From: Patescibacteria group bacterium
GTDB taxonomy: Bacteria; Patescibacteriota; Patescibacteriia; Buchananbacterales; UBA6539
Direction: 5' to 3'
Assembly (NCBI GenBank): GCA_028688055.1
Contig: JAQTYZ010000003.1
Coordinates: forward strand, 130,752-172,977
DNA length: 42,226 nt
Part shown: piece after piece, positions 28,798 through 37,802 of the stretch
Position numbering within the stretch: the stretch's first letter is position 1
Layout: the number at the start of each line of letters is the position of its first letter
The notes under the pieces: generated by a model
The model's database searches: none
The model's input: only the letters and a program-made list of their open reading frames with translations
What the model was told of the DNA's origin: nothing
Position numbers and translations under genes: made by a program

Positions 28798-30375
28798 ATG
28801 ATTCAATTAAAAAATAAAATTAAAACAGCACCAAAGAATCCGGGTTGCTATTTATTTAAAAATAAAGACGGTGATATTATTTATATTGGCAAAGCTAAGA
28901 ATTTGCGCCAACGAGTAAACTGGTATTTTAAGATAGAAAATCAAATTGATAAATCAGCTGAGCTGGCTAAAAATATTGTCGATGTCGAATTTATTGTGAC
29001 TGACAGCGAAATTGAAGCCTTATTGCTTGAAGCTCAGCTGATCAAGCGCAATCAGCCAAAATATAATATTGATTTAAAGGGGGATAGTCGTTACGCGTTT
29101 GTTAAGTTTACCGAGGAGAGGTTTCCGCGCCTAATAACCGTTAGAAATCCGGAACAGCATGATAAAGTTTTTGGTCCATATACGTCCGGCGCTTCACGGC
29201 AGGAAATAATAAGGTTAGCTAACCGCTTATTTAAAATTAGAATTGGAAAAAAATTATCTGTTAAAGATGAAACGGCGGGGCGGATTAAATTGGCAACGGC
29301 GCCATGGACCGAACAGGTGGCGCCAGCTGAATATGCTAAGCGTATTGAGTTAGTCAGGTTGCTTTTAAAAGGCAAAAGTGTAGCGTTAGTAAAAAAATTA
29401 AGCCAAGAGATGAATGATTTTTCAGCTAAACAAAATTTTGAGTTAGCTAAATCACGTCGGGATCAAATTAAGGCTTTGGCTAATATTGATGCGCGGCAAA
29501 AAGTTCAACGGCCCAAAAATTATAATCAAGACGTGATAAACTATTTGCAAGTCGGTGATAAATTTTTCTTCCAACTTTTTAATATTAATAAGGGAGTTAT
29601 TTCCGGCCGTCAGGAGTTTACCTTGGTATTTTTGGAAAATGATTTAAAAAAAATATTGTCCGATTTTATCCGACAGTACTATTTTAATCACGATTGTCCG
29701 CCGGAAATAATCTTGCCGCATAAAATTAACGATCAGCCGCTGGTTGCTGAGTATTTGTCGATTTTAGCCAAGCAAAGGATCAAGTTTACAATTCCGATCC
29801 GAGGTGACAAACTTAAGCTTTTAGAATTGCTTAAAAAAAATATTATCATTAGCGTTAGTAGTGGTGATCGTAGTCTGTTTGAGTTGCAACAGAAGTTAGG
29901 TCTATCAAAATTGCCAAATGTTATTGAATGTTTTGATGTTTCCAACCTAGGCGCTACGGGCGTGGTGGCGGCAATGGTCCAGTTCCGTGGTGGCAAGCCC
30001 GACAAAAATAATTATCGTAAGTTTAAGATCAAGACCGTTCGGGGCCAGTCAGATTTTGCTTCAATGAGAGAGGTGGTTTTGCGTCGCTATTATCGAATCA
30101 CAAAAGAGCAAAGTGCCTGGCCTGATTTAATAATGGTTGACGGCGGTAAGCCGCAGCTGTCAGCCGCTACCCAGGCTTTAAAGATTTTAGGGTTGACTTG
30201 GCCGTTAATTGCTTTGGCTAAAAAAGAAGAGGAAATTTTTACCAAAAATTCAAAGTATTCAATTAGGCTTGATAAAAAATCTGACGCGTTGAAATTATTA
30301 CAGCGCATTCGTAATGAGGCTCATCGATTTGCCATTACCTATCAGCGGCTGGTGAGAAATAAGCAAATACGTTAA
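28798..30375 (+). CDS. uvrC: excinuclease ABC subunit C lacking a C-terminal HhH region
   Basis: GIY-YIG (PGCYLFKNKDGDIIYIGKAKNLRQRV), UVR region, RNase H-like region (IECFDVSNLGATGVVAAMVQF, PDLIMVDGGKPQLSAA), ends shortly after RNEAHRFAITYQR. Confidence 0.95.
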   Translation: MIQLKNKIKTAPKNPGCYLFKNKDGDIIYIGKAKNLRQRVNWYFKIENQIDKSAELAKNIVDVEFIVTDSEIEALLLEAQLIKRNQPKYNIDLKGDSRYAFVKFTEERFPRLITVRNPEQHDKVFGPYTSGASRQEIIRLANRLFKIRIGKKLSVKDETAGRIKLATAPWTEQVAPAEYAKRIELVRLLLKGKSVALVKKLSQEMNDFSAKQNFELAKSRRDQIKALANIDARQKVQRPKNYNQDVINYLQVGDKFFFQLFNINKGVISGRQEFTLVFLENDLKKILSDFIRQYYFNHDCPPEIILPHKINDQPLVAEYLSILAKQRIKFTIPIRGDKLKLLELLKKNIIISVSSGDRSLFELQQKLGLSKLPNVIECFDVSNLGATGVVAAMVQFRGGKPDKNNYRKFKIKTVRGQSDFASMREVVLRRYYRITKEQSAWPDLIMVDGGKPQLSAATQALKILGLTWPLIALAKKEEEIFTKNSKYSIRLDKKSDALKLLQRIRNEAHRFAITYQRLVRNKQIR

Positions 30376-30420
30376 AATTATAAAAATATTATTAAGTTTG
30401 TATGAATTATTTAATGTCAT

Positions 30421-31041
30421 ATGAAAAAAACCGTTAACCTTGGGCTATTGAGCAGTGCGATGTATGTTGCGGCGCAGGTGTCTGCAAATATTATGTCAAC
30501 TAAAATTATTCTCTTACCGCTAGTCTTGATGTCAGTTGATGGTGGCACGATTATCTATCCGCTTACATTTACCTTGCGTGATTTCGTCCACAAAACTTGG
30601 GGTAAAAATAATGCGCGACAGCTCGTCGTTATCGCCGCGGTATTTAATTTAATGATTGCCGGACTATTTTGGGTCGTGGGCAAGCTGCCGGCGGATCCGA
30701 CTTGGCCTTTACAGCAGGCTTATGAACAACTCTTGATGCCGGTTGGAAGAATTGTTATGGCTAGTGTTATTTCCCAAATTGTTTCGGAATTGATTGACAC
30801 AGAAATTTTTAGTTTTGTTTTTAAAAAAGTCAATGACGTCTTGGCGGTATTTATTTCCAATTTTTTTGGACTTATCGTCGACAGTGTGGTATTTTCGTTA
30901 CTGGCGTTTTTTGGTTCCCTGCCATTGAGTACGGTTATTAGTATTATCATTGCCAATATTCTAATTAAATTGATTGTCAGTATTATCAGCACTCCGTTAA
31001 TTAAACTTATCCCGCGCACAGTTGATTTGAGTGAGATCTAG
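30421..31041 (+). CDS. queuosine precursor transporter (YhhQ/VUT family)
   Basis: SANIMSTKIILLPL...DGGTIIYPLTFTLRDFVHKTWGKNNAR. Confidence 0.85.
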   Translation: MKKTVNLGLLSSAMYVAAQVSANIMSTKIILLPLVLMSVDGGTIIYPLTFTLRDFVHKTWGKNNARQLVVIAAVFNLMIAGLFWVVGKLPADPTWPLQQAYEQLLMPVGRIVMASVISQIVSELIDTEIFSFVFKKVNDVLAVFISNFFGLIVDSVVFSLLAFFGSLPLSTVISIIIANILIKLIVSIISTPLIKLIPRTVDLSEI

Positions 31042-31078
31042 GGTTGAAATTAGATCGTTTTTCTGTTATTTTTATGAT

Positions 31079-31741
31079 ATGGGAACACTCTACGTTGTCG
31101 CGACGCCGATCGGCAATCTCGAAGATATCAGCTATCGAGCGGTTAGAATTCTTGGGTCTGTTAACTTAATTGCCTGTGAAGATACCAGGGTAACCAAGAG
31201 ATTACTGGACAACTATCAGATAACCACACCGACTGTTAGTTATCATCAGCACAGCGCCTCAGGTAAAATTGATTTTTTAATTAGTAAATTAAAAAGCGGT
31301 CAAGCCGTGGCCTTAGTTTCCGACGCTGGCACGCCGGGCATTTCTGATCCAGGGGGTCTATTGGTCAGGGCGGCAGTGATTGAAGGAATTAAGGTCGAAA
31401 CCGTTCCGGGACCAAGCGCGGTCGTTGCCGCTTTAGCAATTTCAGGGTTACCAACCGATCGTTTTTTATTTTTGGGTTTTTTACCGCATAAAAAAGGACG
31501 CGAGACTCTAATCAAAGAAATGGTTGCGTCAAAACAGGCAGTGGTTTTTTATGAGTCAGTCCATCGCATTGCCAAGGCCCTGGAGCAACTTCAAACTGCT
31601 GGTTTAAAACGCGAAATGTTGGTTTGTCGTGAACTGACCAAAAAATTTGAAAGTGTTTATCGCGGACTACCGGAGGAAATTTTAAAACAATTAACACCGG
31701 AAAACACCAAGGGTGAGTTTGTGGTTATTATCGGAAAATAA
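31079..31741 (+). CDS. rsmI: 16S rRNA (cytidine(1402)-2'-O)-methyltransferase
   Basis: MGTLYVVATPIGNLEDISYRAVRIL, CEDTRVTKRLLDNY, LVSDAGTPGISDPG, VPGPSAVVAAL. ORF extends to 31031. Confidence 0.96.
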   Translation: MGTLYVVATPIGNLEDISYRAVRILGSVNLIACEDTRVTKRLLDNYQITTPTVSYHQHSASGKIDFLISKLKSGQAVALVSDAGTPGISDPGGLLVRAAVIEGIKVETVPGPSAVVAALAISGLPTDRFLFLGFLPHKKGRETLIKEMVASKQAVVFYESVHRIAKALEQLQTAGLKREMLVCRELTKKFESVYRGLPEEILKQLTPENTKGEFVVIIGK

Positions 31742-31744
31742 GCT

Positions 31745-33172
31745 ATGAGAAAAAAGTTTTATCTTACAACTGCTATTCCATACGTTAATGCTAAGCCCCA
31801 TATTGGTTTTGCTTTAGAATTGGTGCAAACTGATGCGTTGGCGAGGTTTCATCGCCTGAATGACGATGATGTTTATTTTTTGACCGGCACTGATGAAAAC
31901 AGCTTGAAAAATGTTTTAGCAGCCGAAAAAGATGGTATTGAAGTAAAAAAATTTGTTGATCGGAATACTCAAAAATATATTGATTTAACTAAAGAATTGA
32001 ATTTAACAAATGACGGTTTTATTAGAACAACCGATCGCGACCATATTTTAGGATCGCAGAAATTATGGTTAGCTTCTAAGCCAGACGATATTTATAAGAA
32101 AAAATATAAGGGCTTGTATTGTATTGGCTGTGAACAATTTTATACCGAAAAAGAGCTGGTTGATGGCAAATGTCCGGAACACTTGACAGTTCCCGAAACG
32201 GTTGAAGAGGAAAATTACTTTTTTAAACTTAGTAATTACCAAAAAAAGTTAGAGCAATTGCTTGAGTCCGATCAGTACCAGATTGTGCCGGAGAGCCGTA
32301 AAAATGAAATGCTAAGTTTTATTCGCCAGGGGCTGGAAGATTTTTCAATTTCGCGATCGCAAAAAAGGGCTAGGGGCTGGGGGGTACCAGTACCTAATGA
32401 TCCCGATCAGGTGATGTATGTTTGGTATGATGCGTTAAGTAACTATGTCACGGCCTTAGGTTATGCCAAAAACTCGGTTAAATTTAAAAAATATTGGCCG
32501 GCGAACGTCCATGTTATCGGCAAGGGTATTACGAGATTTCACGCGATTTATTGGCCGGCAATGTTGCTGTCGGCAGGTCTGCCATTACCGGAAAAATTGT
32601 TTGTTCACGGCTATATCAATATCGCTGGCGCCAAGATGTCTAAATCACTAGGCAATGTGGTTGATCCATTTGAAATAGTAAATAAGTATGGCGATGAGGT
32701 AACTCGTTATTACTTATTACGATATATGACGCCCTTTGGCGATAGTGATTTTTCATTTGAACAGTTGGATCAGGCTTATCAATCGGATTTAGCTAATGGT
32801 CTAGGTAATGTTGTTAGTCGCGTGACGGGATTAATTGAGCAGAATAATATTACTATTGAATATAAAAAATTGAGCTTGGACAAAAAATATTCTGAATTAA
32901 TGAATACCTTTAGAATCGATCAAGCAATAAAATATGTCTGGGAGAAGTTGGCGGTCGTTGATTCGCTGATCTCTGAGACCAAGCCATGGGAGCTGGCAAA
33001 ATTAGGTAAGAAAAATGAACTCACTAAAATTTTAAATACCGCGGCTAATGAAATTGTTGCGTCGGCCTATCTCTTAACGCCGTTTATGCCTAAAACCGCT
33101 CAGCTGATTGAAGAAATATTTTCCGCCGACAAAATTAAAAAATCAGCGGCAATTTTTCCGCGCTTAAATTAA
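31745..33172 (+). CDS. metG: methionyl-tRNA synthetase
   Basis: FYLTTAIPYVNAKPHIGFALE, CIGCEQFY..KCPEH, AKMSKSLGNVVDPF. Confidence 0.97.
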   Translation: MRKKFYLTTAIPYVNAKPHIGFALELVQTDALARFHRLNDDDVYFLTGTDENSLKNVLAAEKDGIEVKKFVDRNTQKYIDLTKELNLTNDGFIRTTDRDHILGSQKLWLASKPDDIYKKKYKGLYCIGCEQFYTEKELVDGKCPEHLTVPETVEEENYFFKLSNYQKKLEQLLESDQYQIVPESRKNEMLSFIRQGLEDFSISRSQKRARGWGVPVPNDPDQVMYVWYDALSNYVTALGYAKNSVKFKKYWPANVHVIGKGITRFHAIYWPAMLLSAGLPLPEKLFVHGYINIAGAKMSKSLGNVVDPFEIVNKYGDEVTRYYLLRYMTPFGDSDFSFEQLDQAYQSDLANGLGNVVSRVTGLIEQNNITIEYKKLSLDKKYSELMNTFRIDQAIKYVWEKLAVVDSLISETKPWELAKLGKKNELTKILNTAANEIVASAYLLTPFMPKTAQLIEEIFSADKIKKSAAIFPRLN

Positions 33173-33177
33173 TAACT

Positions 33178-33696
33178 ATGTATTTAACCATTTTAGATTT
33201 AGTTTTGATACTCTCAGTTTTTAGCCTCATTGCGGTTGGCTTTGCGATGGGTTTAATTCAGGCCATTGGCGGTCTCGTCGGACTATTTCTCGGCGCTTGG
33301 GTGGCCGGACTTTATTATGGCACGGTTAGCGGCTGGTTGGTGCCGTTTTTTTTAGGTAATGATTTAGCTGCTAGAATTACCGCGTTCATTTTAATTTTTA
33401 CCATTATCAATCGCTTGGTTGGCTTGGTTTTTTATTTAGTCGGCAAGGTGTTCAACCTAGTGTCAATTATTCCTTTTACTAAAACGATTAACCGAATGCT
33501 GGGCGCGGCCTTAGGTCTGATTGAAGCCATCTTTTCGCTGGGACTGATGCTGTCGTTTGCCCAATCAATTTCAATTTCACCGTGGCTGGGTTCAATTATT
33601 GAGTCATCCAAAATTGCCACTTGGTTAATTGGGGCGGCACAAATTTTAATGCCGTTTGTACCGAAAGTTATTAGCAAAATAAGCACCGTTTTATAG
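33178..33696 (+). CDS. CvpA family membrane protein
   Basis: Four hydrophobic segments; LDLVLILSVFSLIAVGFAMGLIQAIGGLVGLFLGAW. Confidence 0.8.
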   Translation: MYLTILDLVLILSVFSLIAVGFAMGLIQAIGGLVGLFLGAWVAGLYYGTVSGWLVPFFLGNDLAARITAFILIFTIINRLVGLVFYLVGKVFNLVSIIPFTKTINRMLGAALGLIEAIFSLGLMLSFAQSISISPWLGSIIESSKIATWLIGAAQILMPFVPKVISKISTVL

Positions 33697-33697
33697 T

Positions 33698-34492
33698 ATG
33701 CTAATTGATAGCCACGCTCACGTTAATTTTACGGAATTTAATGAAGACGGGCCGGACGTTTTAGCTGATTGCCAAAAAAATAATATTTGGGTGATTAATG
33801 TCGGCTCGCAATATCAAACCAGCAAAAAAGCGATTGAAATTTCTGAGCAGTTTGAAGTCGGCGTTTATGCGGCCGTGGCGCTTCATCCGATTCATGTCTT
33901 AGGCAGTGAGTTTCATCCCGAGGAATTTATTGCCGCCGATTATGCTGAGTTGGTCAAGTCTTCAAAAAAAGTCGTGGCGATCGGCGAGACGGGCATCGAT
34001 TTTTTTCATACTGACAGTAACTTTAATCGCCAAAAAGAAGTCTTTATTAATCATATCAATTTAGCCAAAGAATTTGCTTTACCGTTAATCGTTCACGGGC
34101 GCGATAGTCGGGATGGAACGAAGAGTGCTTATCAGGAAATTTTGAAAATATTAGCTAAGCAAAATTTTAAAAATGGGGTTATTCATTGTTTTGGCGGTTT
34201 GATTACTGAAGCTGAGGATTTTTTGGATTTAGGTTTTTACGTCGGTTTTACCGGCATCATTACTTTTGATAAAACGGACAAGTTAGCCGAGGTGATCAAG
34301 CGTCTGCCGTTGGAAGCAATCTTAGTTGAAACCGATTCACCTTATTTGGCCCCGGTGCCGAATCGCGGTCGGCGTAATCAACCACAGTATGTTAAATATG
34401 TCGCGGCTAAAATTGCTGAAATTAAACAGTTGCCATATAATATGGTTGAGACCAAAACGGTCGAAAATACTAAAAAATTATTTAAGATCTAA
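33698..34492 (+). CDS. tatD: TatD family metal-dependent hydrolase
   Basis: MLIDSHAHVNFTEF, AIGETGIDFF, LPLIVHGRDS, VIHCFGG, LVETDSPYLAPVPNRGRRNQP. Confidence 0.95.
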   Translation: MLIDSHAHVNFTEFNEDGPDVLADCQKNNIWVINVGSQYQTSKKAIEISEQFEVGVYAAVALHPIHVLGSEFHPEEFIAADYAELVKSSKKVVAIGETGIDFFHTDSNFNRQKEVFINHINLAKEFALPLIVHGRDSRDGTKSAYQEILKILAKQNFKNGVIHCFGGLITEAEDFLDLGFYVGFTGIITFDKTDKLAEVIKRLPLEAILVETDSPYLAPVPNRGRRNQPQYVKYVAAKIAEIKQLPYNMVETKTVENTKKLFKI

Positions 34493-34500
34493 TTTTGTTT

Positions 34501-34620
34501 ATGCCGCATTTGAGCGATGATTGCCCGTGCGGATCGGGCCGGCCTTACGGTGAATGTTGCGGGGCCGCCGAACCGTGTGACTGTGCCTCAGGGCTGCCGG
34601 CTGGCGAGTGCTGTTATTAA
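34501..34620 (+). CDS. 39-aa microprotein with two tandem SEC-C-like motifs
   Basis: Below the supplied ORF length cut-off. MPHLSDDCPCGSGRPYGECCGAAEPCDCASGLPAGECCY*; first motif is canonical CPCGSGxxYxxCC, second has the same CxCx8CC spacing. Starts 8 nt after the tatD stop. Confidence 0.7.
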   Translation: MPHLSDDCPCGSGRPYGECCGAAEPCDCASGLPAGECCY

Positions 34621-34693
34621 ACAGTAATCGTCACAACAATTAATTTAAGCTGTTTCCGAGTTGATAGCTGATCAATTTTTGGGCCACTTGCGA

Positions 34694-34722
34694 TTGACAA
34701 TTAGCCTTTTTTTTGTTAGGTT
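34694..34722 (+). promoter_or_regulatory. putative sigma70-type promoter for the NYN gene
   Basis: TTGACA-N17-TAGGTT (weak -10), then AAGGAGGTG before a TTG start. Confidence 0.5.
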
Positions 34723-34766
34723 TTTGATGTTAACCGCAGTCGTAGCTGCAGATAAGGAGGTGAAAT

Positions 34767-35561
34767 TTGGAGAGTCTGATGTCTGTTACTCGGGTTGAGT
34801 TTAAGCCAAATATTCGAGTTTCAGGCAACCATCAGTTTAAGCCAAGCTCTTTGGTCGGTTGTCATGGTAAGGTGCGAGTTTTCTCAACGCCTGAATTGGA
34901 GGAGTTTGTCTTCCATAATGGTATTACGGATACTGAGCTAAGAGCGGGAATTTGGGTCGCCTTAAAACGATATCGTAGTTCTTATGAGGCCTATCCGTTG
35001 CCATTAACGATGCCAAAGAGAAACGCCGAGCTGGTGGTTGCAAGAAAGCGGGTAGCACTTTTCATTGATGGGCAGAATCTGTTGCTTTCTCTTCGAGCGG
35101 CAAAGATTAAATTACCTCCGGCTGAGGTTATTGAGCTCATCTGTCGCCGTTATGAGGTTGAAGAGATGTACTTTTATATCTGTCCGAGTAAGGATGTTGG
35201 TAATCGGAAACTTATTTCTGAACAACATCTGGAAGAAATCAGAACGTTGCCGGGAATGAGGGTGGTTCTGAAGAAGAACCATGAGAATGGTAGCGATAAG
35301 GGCAATATTGATCATTTATTGCTCCACGGTATGTACCAGGCTTATTATGAAAAACCTGGGCTTGAGGGTGTGGTCGTCGTCAGTGGTGATGGCGGCTTTC
35401 ACAGCGCGATTAAGACTTGGTCGCTCGGCAAGGGTCATGGTGGACCAAAGTTTGTCGAAGTGATTTCGAGCAAAGATGCGTTATCAAGCAGTTTGGCGGG
35501 TGATCAAAGCATCAGCACCGTCTACCTTGAAGACATTTGTAGCTCTGCGGCGGCCGTATAG
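34767..35561 (+). CDS. NYN-domain (LabA/DUF88-like, PIN-like) protein
   Basis: RVALFIDGQNLLLSL...KNHENGSDKGNIDHLLLHGMYQAY...GVVVVSGDGGFHSAIKTW with conserved Asp positions; TTG start 6 nt after AAGGAGG. Confidence 0.85.
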   Translation: MESLMSVTRVEFKPNIRVSGNHQFKPSSLVGCHGKVRVFSTPELEEFVFHNGITDTELRAGIWVALKRYRSSYEAYPLPLTMPKRNAELVVARKRVALFIDGQNLLLSLRAAKIKLPPAEVIELICRRYEVEEMYFYICPSKDVGNRKLISEQHLEEIRTLPGMRVVLKKNHENGSDKGNIDHLLLHGMYQAYYEKPGLEGVVVVSGDGGFHSAIKTWSLGKGHGGPKFVEVISSKDALSSSLAGDQSISTVYLEDICSSAAAV

Positions 35562-35580
35562 GTTTGCCGCTTTTTTTTTA
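35547..35580 (+). terminator. terminator overlapping the end of the NYN gene
   Basis: GCGGCGGCC-GTATA-GGTTTGCCGC followed by TTTTTTTTT. Confidence 0.75.
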
Positions 35581-35649
35581 TTATAATTGGTAGTAAGCTG
35601 GCGGATAAATTTAGCAACATTTTGGATAATAATTTCGATAAAATTTAGT

Positions 35650-35678
35650 TGACAATTTAGCAAAAAATCAATAAAGTA
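35650..35678 (+). promoter_or_regulatory. sigma70-type promoter for pyrE-pyrF
   Basis: TTGACA-N17-TAAAGT. Confidence 0.65.
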
Positions 35679-35687
35679 TACGGTGGT

Positions 35688-35715
35688 TGGGAGGGGCGTT
35701 CCTTTCCAATTTTTG
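35688..35715 (+). promoter_or_regulatory. terminator-like leader hairpin (possible attenuator)
   Basis: TTGGGAGGG-GCGT-CCTTTCCAA (9 bp counting G-U pairs) followed by TTTTTG, between promoter and SD. Confidence 0.5.
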
Positions 35716-35743
35716 TTTAAGGCTATAACTTGGAGGACTGACA

Positions 35744-36484
35744 GTGGAACTTCTGACAGTACCACAGATTTTGGAAGCCTGTCGTAGGCGGGGTGCAATT
35801 TTGAAAGACGACCATGTCGTCTTGACCGAAAAACCCACTGGGTTTTTCCATGCGCCCAGCTATTTTGACAAGGATCGGGTGTTGTCGAGTGGACAGGTCT
35901 GTGATTCTGTTGCTCAGATCATGGCCACGCAATTTCTTGACGCTGATGTTGAGGTCGTCGTTGGGCCGACCTATGGGGCGGTGGGTTTGGCCGCCGAAGT
36001 AGCCGGTTGGTTGATCTGTTTGGGCGACCGTGATGTCCAATGGGCGTTTGCCCAGGAGAAGACCGTGACCGAACTTTTTGCTCCCATCGTCGATGGAGCA
36101 TACGGCGAACCGGTAACGTTAAGCCGACCGATTGGTCGCGAGCGAATTATTGGGCGTTATTTCCCGGAGATCGTTAAGGACGCCAAGGTGCTGGTGGTGG
36201 AAGATGTCCTTGCCAGCGGCGGTTCCGTAATGGAAACGAACGCGGCGGTGCGAGCTGTTGGCGGTATTGTTGTTGGCACTGCGGTTATCTGTAATCGCGG
36301 TGGAGTCACGGCGGATCAGCTCGGGGTTCCGATATTGTATTCGATGTTTGACATTCCAATGGAGATGTCCCCGGAGGAAGAGTGTCCGATGTGTCGGGCT
36401 GGCAAGCCGATCAATATGCAAGTCGGCCACGGCAAGCTGTTTTACGAGCGTCATCCGGGTAGTGTGGTGCCGCGCCAATTGTAG
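35744..36484 (+). CDS. pyrE: orotate phosphoribosyltransferase-like protein
   Basis: PRPP loop VLVVEDVLASGGSV; C-terminal CPMCRAGKPINMQVGHG as in long-form OPRTs; GTG start after GGAGG. Confidence 0.85.
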   Translation: MELLTVPQILEACRRRGAILKDDHVVLTEKPTGFFHAPSYFDKDRVLSSGQVCDSVAQIMATQFLDADVEVVVGPTYGAVGLAAEVAGWLICLGDRDVQWAFAQEKTVTELFAPIVDGAYGEPVTLSRPIGRERIIGRYFPEIVKDAKVLVVEDVLASGGSVMETNAAVRAVGGIVVGTAVICNRGGVTADQLGVPILYSMFDIPMEMSPEEECPMCRAGKPINMQVGHGKLFYERHPGSVVPRQL

Positions 36485-36510
36485 CCTCAACCCATAAGGA
36501 TATTATTAAG

Positions 36511-37353
36511 ATGAGACTTGAGGATGCTCAGAGAAAGATTATTGTCGCACTGGACGTTGGTACGGTGGACGAGGCTATTGAGATCGTCGAGGAGCTCGGC
36601 GATCATGTCGGTGGTTTCAAAGTCGGCTTTGAGTTCATTTTTGCCATTTTGGCGATGTTGATTGCGGATATCAGACTCAAGGATGCACGGCACAACTTGT
36701 CCAAAATTCGGGAGCTTTTCCGTCTCCTGAAGGGGCGAGTGTTGCTTGACTGCAAGTTAGCGGATATCCCCAACACAATGGGCAAGGCGGTTGTGAATAT
36801 CGTCAAGCTGAGGATTTGGGGGTTTAACTTCCACGCCTCAGCAGGGTCAAAGTCAATTGAAGCGGCCGTTAAGAATGCCGGCGACTGTGCCACCTTTGGT
36901 GTCACTGTTCTGACCTCCGTTAAGAAGGATGAATGTTTGTCTATCTTCGGTGCTGAACCGAATGAAAAAGTTGCACAGTTCGCCGAGATGCTGGTCAACG
37001 CCGGTGCCACAGGTGTTATTTGCTCGGCGGCCGAAGGTCCATATCTTCGCGGGACCGCGACTGATGACCATGGTAATTTGCTTGAGGGCTCCGAGGAGCG
37101 CGCGCTCAAATTCGTCGGTCTGAAGATCGCCACGCCGGGTATTCGTCCGTTGTGGGCACCATCTGACGATCAACAACGAGTCGTCACTCCTCATCAGGCA
37201 ATCAATGTTAACCGTGTTGACCTCGTCATCATTGGTCGACCGATTTTGAATCCGCCACTGGGTGTCACGTCGCGTGTTCACGCGGCGCAATTGATCGCGC
37301 GGGAAATCGCTGAAGGTCACGAAATCACGGCCGAAGAACTCATCGCGGTTTGA
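36511..37353 (+). CDS. pyrF: orotidine-5'-phosphate decarboxylase
   Basis: IVALDVGTVDEAIEIVEELGDHVGGFKVGFEFIF, OMPDC signature VLLDCKLADIPNTM, FGVTVLTS, ATPGIRP, VIIGRPI. Confidence 0.9.
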   Translation: MRLEDAQRKIIVALDVGTVDEAIEIVEELGDHVGGFKVGFEFIFAILAMLIADIRLKDARHNLSKIRELFRLLKGRVLLDCKLADIPNTMGKAVVNIVKLRIWGFNFHASAGSKSIEAAVKNAGDCATFGVTVLTSVKKDECLSIFGAEPNEKVAQFAEMLVNAGATGVICSAAEGPYLRGTATDDHGNLLEGSEERALKFVGLKIATPGIRPLWAPSDDQQRVVTPHQAINVNRVDLVIIGRPILNPPLGVTSRVHAAQLIAREIAEGHEITAEELIAV

Positions 37354-37391
37354 GGTAGTGTGTCAATCCTGTAGGGATTAAGGAGGTATTT

Positions 37392-37802
37392 GTGATACCG
37401 CAAATGAAAAAGGGCGGGCATACTAGCCATCATGAGCATCAGCCGGCTACTGAGTTAAGGAAGGCGTTGTGTCGCCGTAAACTATTAGCTCGCAAGGCGA
37501 CGCGGCGTTATCATCAGCCGGTTTGTTGGATGAATGGCACACTCGTTTTTGTCAGCAATTGTGCTACGGTTCCAGGCGTGCCTGAGGTGTTAACCCCGGG
37601 CCAAGAGTTTACACCCGCCGAAGTGGCTGAAGCTAAAAAGCGCGGTATCTCCGTACCGCAGTTGCGCTGCCAACAGGCGGTTGCTAAACAGCAGCAAGAT
37701 CAGGCTGCTGAGAGGGATAGGCAACGGAGTCGTCGCCTTAATCAAGGAGGGTATAGTCCAAGTCGCGATCATTTGACGTGCGATCCGTACCGAAGGCATT
37801 AG
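37392..37802 (+). CDS. hypothetical basic Cys/His/Gln-rich protein
   Basis: 136-aa ORF, GTG start after AAGGAGG, apparently co-transcribed with pyrEF. Confidence 0.6.
   Translation: MIPQMKKGGHTSHHEHQPATELRKALCRRKLLARKATRRYHQPVCWMNGTLVFVSNCATVPGVPEVLTPGQEFTPAEVAEAKKRGISVPQLRCQQAVAKQQQDQAAERDRQRSRRLNQGGYSPSRDHLTCDPYRRH

Noticed and set aside
36119-37320. Long minus-strand ORFs antisense to pyrE/pyrF (123, 176 and 155 aa)
   Set aside because: Sense strand encodes clear OPRT and OMPDC signatures; antisense ORFs arise from high GC.
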